Positions 1 to 8,653 of a stretch of 64,000 nt of DNA are shown piece by piece. The stretch is taken from positions 1-64,000 of the forward strand of contig NZ_JAJAPB010000011.1 in NCBI RefSeq assembly GCF_026226615.1, in the 5' to 3' direction. The notes under the pieces are model-generated. The model did no database searches, was not told the origin of the DNA, and saw only the letters and a list, made by a program, of their open reading frames with translations. This DNA is from Geovibrio ferrireducens (GTDB lineage: Bacteria > Chrysiogenota > Deferribacteres > Deferribacterales > Geovibrionaceae). The position numbers were made by a program, and so were the translations under genes. Position 1 is the first letter of the stretch; each line of letters starts with the position of its first letter.

Positions 1-31
1 GAGGGCTTTTTTTATCAGGGACAATAAAACT

Positions 32-83
32 GAGACTGCCGCGTCGCTTTGCTCCTCGCAGTGACGTAAGATACTGTCATTGC
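32..83. repeat. Dispersed intergenic repeat, partial copy
   Basis: This stretch matches part of a second copy at 50918-50970. Both run through GAGACTGC, a CGTCGCT core and GCTCCTCGCAGTGACG, then reach a TGTCATT/GGTCATT block. It resembles the widespread small mobile repeats with GTCATTGCGA...TCGCAGTGAC ends. Bases 1-13 (GAGGGC followed by a run of T) look like the right half of a terminator for a plus-strand gene outside the window. Confidence 0.6.
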
Positions 84-90
84 GGATGAA

Positions 91-2469
91 TCAGGATTTT
101 GCCTGCTGTATCAGTCTTTCTATGTCTATATTATCCATCTGGCTTTTCTGTAAATACTTCTCGGCATATTCCATATAAACGCCGCTTCTGAGAAAAAGCT
201 CAAACAACTCTGAATCAATATGGCTGTCTTTCGCCATGAAGCTCATTATTTTCAGCGCCTCTGACAGAGGTTTGGCATTTTTGTAAGGTCTGTCACAGGC
301 GGTGAGAGCCTCATAAATATCTGCTATCGCCATAATCCGGGCAGGTACTGACAGTTCTCCGCCTTTAAGCCTTCTGGGGTAGCCTGTGCCTTTGAGAGTT
401 TCATGGTGAGTACCTGCGTATTCGGGAACACGCCTGAGATTCTCGGTGAACGGAATGCTCTCCAGCATTTTTATTGTCATTATGATATGCTCGTTGATCT
501 TGAATCTTTCTTCGTTGTTCAGCGTTCCCCTGCTTATCAGCAGGTTATAAAGCTCACCGCTGTTATTGAAGTTTTCCGGGACATCCACCCTGAATTTCAG
601 CCTTTCATACTCAGCCGCGTCAATGAGCCGCTCATGCCTGATTATATGCTCCGGTTTATCGGAAAGGAGCTTTTCCGTGCAGGGCAGGGCAGTCTCCGGT
701 ATTTCTTTTACACGGAGCTTCTCAGCATTGCTCAGTCCCTGTCTGTCGCTGAAATGCCTTATCCATGTTGTTTCAGCTATTGCCTTGAGTCTTTCCGATT
801 TTGCTTCGTCCATAAATTCGCCGCCTATGTTGCATTCGGCCACAAAGGCGAAATCATCTCTAAGCTGCTGATGTTTTTCAATAAGCTCCGATTCCAGAAC
901 TGTTTTCATTTCAGAATTATTTGCGAGTTTCCCGTAATATTCTATGACCGCATCGCGGTAGAGGATTTCAAATCTGGCTCTGACTTCGTGTATTCTGTTG
1001 TATATGGTTTCCAGCTTAGTAGCTTTGTCCACCACATACTCCGGTGTTACGACCTTGCCGCAGTCGTGAAGCCATGCGGCGATCTTGAACTCCCTCCATT
1101 CCTCCTCGTTCTTGAGGGAAAAGGATTTCATGCTGCCTTCGCTGCTGTCATTCGCCGCTTTTATAAGCATTTCGGCAATTACGGGCACTCTTTCACAGTG
1201 ACCTCCGGTATATGGCGACTTAGCATCTATTGCCCCGGCAATTATCTTTATGAACGAATCCGTGAGCTTTTTCTGGTCAGCTTCGTACTGCTTAATTGAG
1301 TTTGCCATGTTCAGGAGAGATATTGACAGCTTATAAAACTCCTCTATGCGGGTGTAGATTATTTCTGTGCTGCTGTAATTCTGCTCTGCAATGTCAGCGG
1401 TCATTTTTTTAAGCCTGTCAATCGGATTGATGAACATTCTTCTGATAATGTACGATACAGGGAAATAGATTATACCCATTATTATGACAGAAATGGCGAT
1501 TGTTATAAGTAGCGTCTGATTGATGTTTTCGATTATGGACTCTTTGTTGACCATTGAGGCCAGAAACCATTTGTTCCCTATGCTTCCGGGAACCGGGGTT
1601 ATGACATAAACATATTCTTTATCGTTTTTTTCAGCCGTTGTACCTGTTATTCTTCCATTTACCGCTGACTCAAACACAGCGGAAAGCCCCTCAGAGCCGA
1701 GGTCGCCAATCTTACGAAGGGTGTCATGTTTGTTTTTATAGTCAAACGAGGCCGCTATTATTTCCTGTTCGCTGCTGAAAAGAAACAGTCTTCCGTTTAT
1801 CAGACCTGTTTTGGTTTTAAGCAGTTCAGACAGGGTGTCCAGTGTGTAGTCAGCTCCGCAGACGTATATTACATCTCCCTTTTCATCCAGCGCGGCAGCC
1901 GATATTGTTATGCCCGGTTTACCTGTGGATGCAAAGAAATAAGGTTCGGACCAGTGAATCTTTTTTGTTCCGGAAGCCCCTAGAAACCAGTTTCTGGTTC
2001 TGGGATCATAGTCTGCGGCTGAGGTTCTGAAAGAGGTGCTCAGGAAATCATTATTTTTATATTGGTAAGTATCTGCTCCTGCTTTTTTGTTCAGGATCCG
2101 CAGAGCAAGTTCAGGATCCCGTCTGATTTGAATAAAATTTCCTTCATGATCCGCAATATAAATACTGGAGAGGTTTTTATCGGCTCTGAGCTGCTCCCAC
2201 ATTATGCGGGTAAAAATATCCGTATTTTCAAGGATTTTGGGATTTTCTGTAATATTTGCCAGAACAGAAAGTTTGTCTCCCGTGTTGCGCAGGCTTCCGC
2301 TGAGTGAGTCTGTGATATTTTTATTGACTTCAATTATTTTTGATTCAGTGAGCTTATAGGCATGATCCATCCCTCTGAAATAGAAGTTACTGATAAGAAA
2401 GAAAGTTAGGACGAGGGTCATGGCGCTGAACAGGGATAGGATGCTTACCGTGAATGTATACTTCTTCAT
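91..2469 (-). CDS. Membrane HD-GYP phosphodiesterase with periplasmic Cache sensor
   Basis: Predicted c-di-GMP phosphodiesterase of the inner membrane. Residues 7-28 are a first membrane helix, about 35-305 form a double-Cache-like periplasmic sensor (the W-F-L-G and W-S-E-P-Y-F landmarks are visible), about 320-342 a second helix, then a HAMP-like linker. The catalytic HD-GYP region starts near 410: HDCGK lies near residue 467 and HHETLKGTGYP near 690. Both metal and signature motifs are intact, so activity is likely. The gap between HD and GYP motifs is about 220 residues rather than the usual 60 or so, which means a helical insertion of roughly 155 residues sits inside the domain. It is monocistronic as far as visible and could feed the LapD switch encoded at 44767-46710; that link is inference. 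Confidence 0.9.
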   Translation of the reverse strand: MKKYTFTVSILSLFSAMTLVLTFFLISNFYFRGMDHAYKLTESKIIEVNKNITDSLSGSLRNTGDKLSVLANITENPKILENTDIFTRIMWEQLRADKNLSSIYIADHEGNFIQIRRDPELALRILNKKAGADTYQYKNNDFLSTSFRTSAADYDPRTRNWFLGASGTKKIHWSEPYFFASTGKPGITISAAALDEKGDVIYVCGADYTLDTLSELLKTKTGLINGRLFLFSSEQEIIAASFDYKNKHDTLRKIGDLGSEGLSAVFESAVNGRITGTTAEKNDKEYVYVITPVPGSIGNKWFLASMVNKESIIENINQTLLITIAISVIIMGIIYFPVSYIIRRMFINPIDRLKKMTADIAEQNYSSTEIIYTRIEEFYKLSISLLNMANSIKQYEADQKKLTDSFIKIIAGAIDAKSPYTGGHCERVPVIAEMLIKAANDSSEGSMKSFSLKNEEEWREFKIAAWLHDCGKVVTPEYVVDKATKLETIYNRIHEVRARFEILYRDAVIEYYGKLANNSEMKTVLESELIEKHQQLRDDFAFVAECNIGGEFMDEAKSERLKAIAETTWIRHFSDRQGLSNAEKLRVKEIPETALPCTEKLLSDKPEHIIRHERLIDAAEYERLKFRVDVPENFNNSGELYNLLISRGTLNNEERFKINEHIIMTIKMLESIPFTENLRRVPEYAGTHHETLKGTGYPRRLKGGELSVPARIMAIADIYEALTACDRPYKNAKPLSEALKIMSFMAKDSHIDSELFELFLRSGVYMEYAEKYLQKSQMDNIDIERLIQQAKS

Positions 2470-2563
2470 CTTCGCCGCCCCGAAATATTATTTGTTTATA
2501 ATCCACAATACCATATTACGGTTTAAATAGCTTAACGGCGGGAAAATATTAGCTGTTTAAAGA

Positions 2564-3727
2564 TCAGAAGGGTGAATAGGAGAGGGGCAGTTCCGCAAAA
2601 AAGGTAGTTCCGCTTTCTCTGCATGTTTCAAAGCGAACCTTTCCTTTGAGATAGTTTTCGGTAAGAAGTTTTATGCTGTAAGTGCCAAGACCGCGTCCTT
2701 TGCCTTTTGTGGAAAAGGAACGCTGGAAAACCTGAAGCTGAACATCCTTTGGCATGAAGCCGTTATTATGGACAAAGAAAACCGCTCTGCCGTCCTCTTT
2801 GTAGCAGCCGACAACAACCTGCTCACCTTCAAGGCTGGCCTCAAGGGCATTCTTAAGCATATTTCCCAGAACTCTGCGAAGAATGGTTTTATCTGATTCA
2901 AAAATTACGTGTCCTGCGTTTTCAGCCACAGCAACAGATTTATTAAAAGCCGCACTGTGGTTGGAGTATATCATCACTGCTTCGTTGACTATTGCCAGAC
3001 TGTCAGCGCTTTCGATATTTGTCACCAGCTCTTTCGATTCAGCCAGGTTCAGAAGCCTGTGGGACTGAACCTCCTCCACAAGGGCTTTTGATGTGCCGTA
3101 GAGGATTTTATGGTACTCGGTGCAGTCAGCCGGGGGAGGTGAGTCCTTGAGAATATCGCTCATTGTGTGGATCACTCCTGCCAGGTTTGATATATCGTGG
3201 TAAAAGATTCTTTCCAGAATCACTTTGCGTTTTTCATCAGCAATATTCTTTGCTATGAAAAGGATATACTCAGAACCGTTAACAGATATGATTCTTGTGG
3301 TGATGAGAAGATCAAACGCGTCACCGTGTTCGGTGATTATTCTGCATTCCTTTATTTCATCAGCAAGCAGGTTCGCTCCGAGAATTGCACCCACGGCGCC
3401 GCATTGTGAGCAGTATTCAGTTGTTCCGCAGGAGGGGCATCCGTCAACAAAGGCGTGTCTGCATGCCAGAGCCTCTCCGGGGCGCATTCCGAGAAGTCTT
3501 TCCTGAACGGGAAGCCCCAGAAAACTCAGCAGGAGCTTATTTGCGAAGATAATCTGCCTGTTTTCGTCCAGAACCGCAACGGTATCCGGCAGGGAATCCA
3601 GTATCTGCGCTATGTAGGGAGCATTCCTGATCTCCCTTGACTTTCTGACTATTTCGTCATGGGGAGTCCTTTGCGCAGGTGCAAAAAAAGTATGCAGATT
3701 ATCGTTTTCTTCCAAATAGTTCCTCAT
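2564..3727 (-). CDS. Soluble PAS-domain sensor histidine kinase
   Basis: Cytoplasmic two-component sensor kinase of 387 residues with no membrane segment. A PAS domain spans about 38-150, and within it a cysteine cluster (C-x8-C-x2-C-x5-C-x2-C, about residues 88-110) could hold a metal, Fe-S cluster or redox disulfide. The H-box is FYHDISN near 179. The HATPase domain (about 270-385) has an N-box (LGNMLKNALEA), an F-box-like FQRSFSTKGKGRGLG stretch and a G-box. No response regulator gene is adjacent, so the partner is unknown. The start ATG has no clear ribosome site, and a slightly different start is possible. Confidence 0.85.
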   Translation of the reverse strand: MRNYLEENDNLHTFFAPAQRTPHDEIVRKSREIRNAPYIAQILDSLPDTVAVLDENRQIIFANKLLLSFLGLPVQERLLGMRPGEALACRHAFVDGCPSCGTTEYCSQCGAVGAILGANLLADEIKECRIITEHGDAFDLLITTRIISVNGSEYILFIAKNIADEKRKVILERIFYHDISNLAGVIHTMSDILKDSPPPADCTEYHKILYGTSKALVEEVQSHRLLNLAESKELVTNIESADSLAIVNEAVMIYSNHSAAFNKSVAVAENAGHVIFESDKTILRRVLGNMLKNALEASLEGEQVVVGCYKEDGRAVFFVHNNGFMPKDVQLQVFQRSFSTKGKGRGLGTYSIKLLTENYLKGKVRFETCRESGTTFFAELPLSYSPF

Positions 3728-3763
3728 TTACAGACAATACTGAAAAGTTATATCATCTGCAAT

Positions 3764-4762
3764 CTAAATTATTGTATCGTCAATATTATTCAGTCTTCCG
3801 CCTGTTCTGAGGATGTTTCTCATGGCCAGAAGCTTTTCATCCAGCTTTCGCAGTGCCTCAAGGCTGCTGCGCTCTTCCGTGGTGGTTTCTATTATTTCGT
3901 GAATGCCGCCGTTCTTGATCACTATCCTTTTTGAGCCCATGAGAGCAAGGATAGGGTCATGTGTGGCCATGAGGACAAGCTTTTCCTCTTTCACCAGCAG
4001 TTCCAGAGCTTTCTTTCTGTCTATCCCTGCGTTTTCTATCTCATCCACAAGGACAACGGGGGACTTGCTCAGAAAGGCAGTGTCCGCAATCATCAGCGCG
4101 CGTGACTGTCCGCCGCTGAGTGAGGTTACAGGAGTATCGGGCTTAAACTTTTCCCCCGCAAGCATATTGGCCTGCTCGATTATAAGCGCTGTTTTCTCAG
4201 CGGGGTTCTCCACAAGCCTGCTTTCAGCGTGCATCATAACAAACTCTTCCGCTGTTAAGTCCATTACAAAGTTCATGTTCTGCGAAAGCTGAGCAACAAG
4301 CTTATGCTCCAGAGAATAGCGCATTGACAGATCCGGTTTTTCACCGTTTATCAGAATACGCCTCCCGGTGGGTGTGTCTCCGTCCGCCAGCCATTCAATA
4401 TCAGCAAGAAGGCGGCTTTTGCCCGAACCGGTAGGCCCGACTATGCAGATTATATCACCTTTGTGAATGGTTAGCTGAACATTTTCGAGGTTCCCGCTTT
4501 TGTCCTGCCCGCCGACTATGGTGAGGCTGTCTACATTCATCCCTTTATCGTTCATCATGGATTCAAAGTCTGCCGAGAACGCTTCCAGAGAGGCAAAAAA
4601 AGTTTCGGGGTCTATGCCCAGATCCTCAAGCTTTTCCTCCGGCACGTTTTTTATGTATTCCGCCGGAGTGGTGTCCATGTTCTCTATCTTAAGACCGAAG
4701 CTTTCGAAAAAGTCGGTCATGTATGTCTGTTCGGAAAATTTTCTGTCTGCGGCTTTCTTCAT
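3764..4762 (-). CDS. Stand-alone ABC ATPase of a three-gene metallochaperone-like operon
   Basis: ABC-type ATPase with an unusual N-terminal extension of about 75 residues (MTDFFESFGLKIENM..., a helical segment resembling the DUF1858/ScdA-N style of the neighbouring protein). The nucleotide domain has Walker A GPTGSGKS near residue 108, signature LSGGQS near 213, Walker B VVLVDEIEN and switch ATHDP. No membrane segments and no permease gene are present nearby. A strong GGAGG site precedes the ATG. It follows the GTPase gene by 2 bases, so the two are translated as a unit. A transport ATPase with an unlinked permease, or a non-transport ABC protein in metallocentre handling (SufC-like in logic), are both possible; the substrate is unknown. 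Confidence 0.75.
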   Translation of the reverse strand: MKKAADRKFSEQTYMTDFFESFGLKIENMDTTPAEYIKNVPEEKLEDLGIDPETFFASLEAFSADFESMMNDKGMNVDSLTIVGGQDKSGNLENVQLTIHKGDIICIVGPTGSGKSRLLADIEWLADGDTPTGRRILINGEKPDLSMRYSLEHKLVAQLSQNMNFVMDLTAEEFVMMHAESRLVENPAEKTALIIEQANMLAGEKFKPDTPVTSLSGGQSRALMIADTAFLSKSPVVLVDEIENAGIDRKKALELLVKEEKLVLMATHDPILALMGSKRIVIKNGGIHEIIETTTEERSSLEALRKLDEKLLAMRNILRTGGRLNNIDDTII

Positions 4763-4764
4763 TT

Positions 4765-5454
4765 TTATTCCTCCATATCCATTTTACGCACATTGCCCAT
4801 CTGATAGCTGTCGCCGATTCTCCTCTCGCCGAGGCAGTATGAGCAGAGGGCGGAAGGCATGGAGAACCTGAGCATGCGCCCTTTGAGTGTTTCTATCTCC
4901 TCACCGCCGCTGAAAAGGCGTGAGAGCTCGTAGGCTCCCTGTCCGGTGATTCCGTTTACGTTCATTATGGTTGCTGCGGGGTTCGCTATCTTTACCCTTG
5001 AGGCGAAGACCTCTCTTTCCGCCTGAGACACAATGTCCCCCTTGGTGATGATCACTATATCAGCCGATTTCAGCATGGGGCCTATCTTCTTTGGTGTGTT
5101 CACCCCGCTGAGGTTGTCAATGACGCACACGGCAGTGATGTCCTTTATGTGCGGGGAGCATCTGTTGCAGAGACCTGCGCTTTCGCTTATGAGTATGTCA
5201 AGCCCCTTGTCACTGCCCCAGCGGACGCACTCCTCAACATTGCTCACAAAAAAATGGTCAGGGCAAAGCGCGCCGGAGAGACCCTTTTTAACGGGCACTC
5301 CTTTCTTCTCATAAAGTTTGTCATCGTCAGTGGTGAGGCAGTCAAACTTCACCACGCCTGTTTTAAACCCTCTGGAGGCGAGGGCATCTATCGTTTTCAG
5401 AATTACCGATGTCTTGCCCGATGAAGGCGGGCCGGAAACTGTTATAAATCTCAT
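4765..5454 (-). CDS. SIMIBI (HypB/UreG/CobW-like) GTPase
   Basis: GTP-binding protein of the class that drives metal insertion into enzymes. The P-loop GPPSSGKTS lies near residue 8, and ESAGLCNRCSPH takes the place of the switch motif seen as ESxG in HypB and UreG, adding a CxxC pair. The base-recognition motif is TKGD (the NKxD position). A second CxxC (CSYC) lies near the C terminus. TTG, ATG and ATG codons occur in a row at 5460, 5457 and 5454; the last is chosen because GAGG at 5461-5464 is then 6 bases away. It sits between the DUF1858/solute-binding gene and the ABC ATPase gene with almost no spacing. Metal identity and client are unknown. Confidence 0.75.
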   Translation of the reverse strand: MRFITVSGPPSSGKTSVILKTIDALASRGFKTGVVKFDCLTTDDDKLYEKKGVPVKKGLSGALCPDHFFVSNVEECVRWGSDKGLDILISESAGLCNRCSPHIKDITAVCVIDNLSGVNTPKKIGPMLKSADIVIITKGDIVSQAEREVFASRVKIANPAATIMNVNGITGQGAYELSRLFSGGEEIETLKGRMLRFSMPSALCSYCLGERRIGDSYQMGNVRKMDMEE

Positions 5455-5462
5455 CATCAACC

Positions 5463-6650
5463 TCAGGAATTTTTGAATACGTTCATTGTTTCTTCTATTA
5501 CCTGATCAATATCATTATTTTCTATAAAATCCCAGCCGATCCACTTAAACGGAGCGTAATCGGGCAGAACATTCTGCACATCAGGATGTGTGGACGGGAA
5601 GAGCCCTTTCTGGGTGAGGATTTCACCGACAGCTTTGCCCGCAACAGCCTGAGCAAGCGGACGGACGCCTTCCTTATCCCTTGCCAGCATGAAAACAGGG
5701 CTCACAATTGCTCCGTCCTCCGGGAAGTACACCTTAACGGTTTTAAGTCCGGCGAGCATTTTTGTGAAGAAGTAGGGCATTATGGTGATGTACGGTTTGC
5801 CTGCTACTTTTTTCCCTGCGTTTTTAACCATCTCAGCCGGGTGCATGGACTTGATAAGGCATTTGCCAAGCTTCCGCACTCCCTCCATGCCGTGCTCCTT
5901 GTAAATGTTCAGGAGGATGGCGTTAAAGAGGTCGAAATCGCCTACAGGGAGCGCCACCTTGTTTTCGTATTCCGGACGGAGGAGATCAGCCCATGTTTTA
6001 GGCTCAGGCAGGTCTCCCTGCTCCTCAAGGTTCAGCATAAACACCGCAGGAACGAGAGACACTATGGAGAGTATATCTCTGGGGTCTTCCAGCTTAAGGT
6101 CTGTGAATCTGGGGTTTATTCCAGTTTCAACCAGGTTTCTGAAGCTGCCGTCTGCCTGAAGCTTATCGCGGAAGCTTCTGCTGAAAAAAAGCTCAAACCC
6201 TGCTGAGAGGTATATATCCGCCAGTGAGTCGGTTGATTCAGCGTTTCTGATTTCAGCGTTCATCCAGTCCGCACCCACAGAGGCTGCCTCCAGCTTGTAA
6301 GTAACGGAAACGCCTTCGCTCTCTGCGTATGCATCTATCTTTTCAAGTATGGGAAGGCGCACAGGGCAGGGGAGAAGCCCTTTCATGCTCACTGCTCCTT
6401 CTGTTTTTGTTTTTTTAAGGGTAACATCCGCAGCGGCTTCGTTGGAGTTCACCTTGTCCTCAAGGAGCGCCACGAAGGTATCTACATCGAATTTCTTGTT
6501 TTTCAGTGCGGTTTCCAGCTTGAGGAACTTGCCGAGCGTGTTGAGCTTGGCATCGTCCTTAAACTGCTCAAAACCGTTTGATATGAAAATGTCTCTGGTT
6601 TCAGGGTGGTTGTCGATAATCTCTTTAACTGTCATCTGTGAAAAGCTCAT
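5463..6650 (-). CDS. DUF1858 domain fused to an ABC solute-binding-like domain, no signal peptide
   Basis: First gene of the three-gene operon, 395 residues. Residues about 5-60 look like a DUF1858/ScdA-N domain (KEIIDNHPETRDIFISNGF). The rest resembles periplasmic iron- or spermidine-type solute-binding proteins (DIYLSAGFELFFSR, then a WADLLRPEYENKVALP stretch typical of that family). The N terminus is not a signal peptide, so the binding domain should be cytoplasmic, which is unusual. AGAGG lies 6 bases before the ATG. With the downstream GTPase and ABC ATPase it suggests an intracellular metal or cofactor handling machine, though secretion by an unrecognised route cannot be excluded. Confidence 0.7.
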   Translation of the reverse strand: MSFSQMTVKEIIDNHPETRDIFISNGFEQFKDDAKLNTLGKFLKLETALKNKKFDVDTFVALLEDKVNSNEAAADVTLKKTKTEGAVSMKGLLPCPVRLPILEKIDAYAESEGVSVTYKLEAASVGADWMNAEIRNAESTDSLADIYLSAGFELFFSRSFRDKLQADGSFRNLVETGINPRFTDLKLEDPRDILSIVSLVPAVFMLNLEEQGDLPEPKTWADLLRPEYENKVALPVGDFDLFNAILLNIYKEHGMEGVRKLGKCLIKSMHPAEMVKNAGKKVAGKPYITIMPYFFTKMLAGLKTVKVYFPEDGAIVSPVFMLARDKEGVRPLAQAVAGKAVGEILTQKGLFPSTHPDVQNVLPDYAPFKWIGWDFIENNDIDQVIEETMNVFKNS

Positions 6651-6752
6651 GTTTTACCTCTGCGATTTATATTTATAACCCGTTTATCCGTCTTTGTGAG
6701 TTTAAATATAAAGAATGGAGAGAAAAATGAATTGACAGATGTCAAATAAAAC

Positions 6753-6780
6753 AAAAAAAGACCGGAGTTTTACCTCCGGT
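6753..6780 (-). terminator. Rho-independent terminator of the TRAP genes
   Basis: ACCGGAG and CTCCGGT arms (6761-6780, 6-base loop) are followed on the minus strand by a run of T (AAAAAAAG at 6753-6760 on the plus strand). It lies 11 bases after the stop of the TRAP permease gene. Confidence 0.8.
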
Positions 6781-6791
6781 CATGAAAAATC

Positions 6792-8525
6792 TTATACTGC
6801 TTTAGCAGGTGCAAACCTGTTTCTGATTGAGTAGAACCATGCGAAGCTGAGGAAATATGAATACATCCATGTACCTATCGCAATCATTATAAAGGCTTTG
6901 ATTATGTCCGCTGATGAACCGTTAAGGGTAAAGGCAGGTACATAACCGAACAGGAACGGCGCAAGGTAGAGGAATTTTGCGAACTTGAATGAGTTAAACG
7001 CAGTTTTCCACATATGCGCCTCCGCTATTGCTGCTCCTGCGAATGCGGCGATGCACACCGGCGGTGTTATGTTTGAGTCCTGGCTGAGCCAGTAAACAAT
7101 CATGTGCGCCGCTATTGGGTTTACGCCGAGGTGGGTAAGCGCGGGTACTGCAACAACCGCTGTAATAAGGTATGCAGCCGTAACGGGTACGCCCATTCCG
7201 AGGATGAGTGATGCAAGTGCTATCAGGAGGATGGTGAGCCAGAGCTTTCCTTCCGCAAGACCGATAACTATGTCAGCGAAGGTGAGTATAAGCCCGCTGA
7301 ATGTAAGCATGGCGATGATTATACCTATTACACCCACGGTAGCCCCGATCTTAAGGCTGCTTTCCGCCCCTTTTCTGGCTGCGTCAATCATTCCTGCAAG
7401 GTCTATCCTCGTCTCTTTCTTAAACCAGCTTATAACAAGGCAGGTGAGTATGCCCACAACGGCGGAAAGACCGGCGTCATAGCCTATAATCATCAGCACT
7501 GTAATAACAGCCAGAGGGAGTATATAGTACCAGCCTTCCTTGAAGATCTTCATTGCTGATTCTTCGGATTTTTCACCGCGGATGTTATGAATCTTCGCTT
7601 CATAATGCACCATAACGAAAACGCTGAAAAAGTACATCATAGCGGGGAAGATAGCTATAAGCATTATTTTGGAGTAGGGGATGCCCGTAAGTTCCGCCAT
7701 GATGAAGCCGCCGGCGCCCATGATCGGGGGCATGAACATGCCGCCTATTGAGGCTGCGGGTTCAACTGCGCCTGCCACATGAGGTTTGAAGCCGACTTTC
7801 TTCATCAGAGGGATGGTAAAGGCTCCGGTTGACACTGTGTTTGCTATCGCACTACCTGATATAGAGCCGAAAAGCGCACTGGCGATAACAGCAACCTTTG
7901 CGGGGCCGCCTGTTCTGTGACCGACCAGAACAACGGGAAGATCTATGAAGAATTTCTGCGCACCGGATTTTTCAAGGAATGCTCCGAAGATAACGAACAG
8001 AAGCACGTATGTGGCAAGAACATCCGCCATAATTCCGAACACACCGTCATTTTTATAGAAACAGGTATTAGCTATTTCCATGAACGAACCGCCCGGATGC
8101 ATGAGAAGCTCAGGTGCGTATGGTCCGAAAACACCATATGTAAGAAGGACAGCACCGATTATAACGAAAACTGTTCCCACCGCCCTGCGGGCAACCTCGA
8201 TTCCTATGAGTACGCCTATCATGGCTATGATTCCGTCTGTCTGGGTTTCCGCGCCTGTTCTGTAGTTCAGGGCTTCAAAGTTAGCCATGAAATATATGAC
8301 AGTAATAGCTGACAGAGCTAAAAGAATATAATCCACAATGCGGAAGAATATGCTTTTTGATTTGTAGACAAGGAAAACAAGTATGTATGTAACAAAGACA
8401 TACACACCTTTATGATACTGGGTGGCTGCGGGCACTACAAGCGCCGAATATGAATAGAAAAGAACAAGGAAGAGCGCCATCCCGTCAAAGATATATTTTT
8501 CAATTTTTGAAAGCTTATCGTACAC
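6792..8525 (-). CDS. TAXI-TRAP transporter fused permease (small and large subunits)
   Basis: Inner-membrane permease of a TAXI-type TRAP transporter, taking up an unknown organic substrate with an ion gradient. About 15 hydrophobic segments are visible across 577 residues, consistent with fused DctQ-like and DctM-like parts. Typical TRAP large-subunit landmarks are ALFGSISGSAIANTVSTG and EPAASIGGMFMPPIMGAGGF. The solute-binding partner is the gene immediately upstream in transcription (8654-9616), separated by two stem-loops. TAXI systems usually carry exactly this two-gene arrangement. Confidence 0.93.
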   Translation of the reverse strand: MYDKLSKIEKYIFDGMALFLVLFYSYSALVVPAATQYHKGVYVFVTYILVFLVYKSKSIFFRIVDYILLALSAITVIYFMANFEALNYRTGAETQTDGIIAMIGVLIGIEVARRAVGTVFVIIGAVLLTYGVFGPYAPELLMHPGGSFMEIANTCFYKNDGVFGIMADVLATYVLLFVIFGAFLEKSGAQKFFIDLPVVLVGHRTGGPAKVAVIASALFGSISGSAIANTVSTGAFTIPLMKKVGFKPHVAGAVEPAASIGGMFMPPIMGAGGFIMAELTGIPYSKIMLIAIFPAMMYFFSVFVMVHYEAKIHNIRGEKSEESAMKIFKEGWYYILPLAVITVLMIIGYDAGLSAVVGILTCLVISWFKKETRIDLAGMIDAARKGAESSLKIGATVGVIGIIIAMLTFSGLILTFADIVIGLAEGKLWLTILLIALASLILGMGVPVTAAYLITAVVAVPALTHLGVNPIAAHMIVYWLSQDSNITPPVCIAAFAGAAIAEAHMWKTAFNSFKFAKFLYLAPFLFGYVPAFTLNGSSADIIKAFIMIAIGTWMYSYFLSFAWFYSIRNRFAPAKAV

Positions 8526-8563
8526 TTAAGTCCTCCGACAAAACCAGATTAACCCTAATAAAA

Positions 8564-8642
8564 GCGGCAGGTATGCCCTGCCGCATATTGATTTCTGCTG
8601 TTTTAATAAGGGTGCTGCCGGAAGAAAAAACTTCCGGGCAGC
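8564..8642 (-). promoter_or_regulatory. Two intergenic stem-loops between TRAP binding-protein and permease genes
   Basis: A perfect 7-bp hairpin (GCGGCAG/CTGCCGC, 8564-8584) and a longer one (GCTGCCGGAAG/CTTCCGGGCAGC with one bulge, 8614-8642) lie in the gap between the two genes. On the minus strand neither is followed by a T-run, so they look like mRNA stabilisers or partial terminators rather than full terminators. Such hairpins commonly let a binding protein be made in excess of its permease; that role is inference. Confidence 0.6.
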
Positions 8643-8653
8643 GGTTTTTCTTC

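Noticed and set aside
403-1299. 298-codon plus-strand open frame
   Set aside because: It lies wholly inside the HD-GYP gene on the other strand and its product has no recognisable motif or ribosome site.
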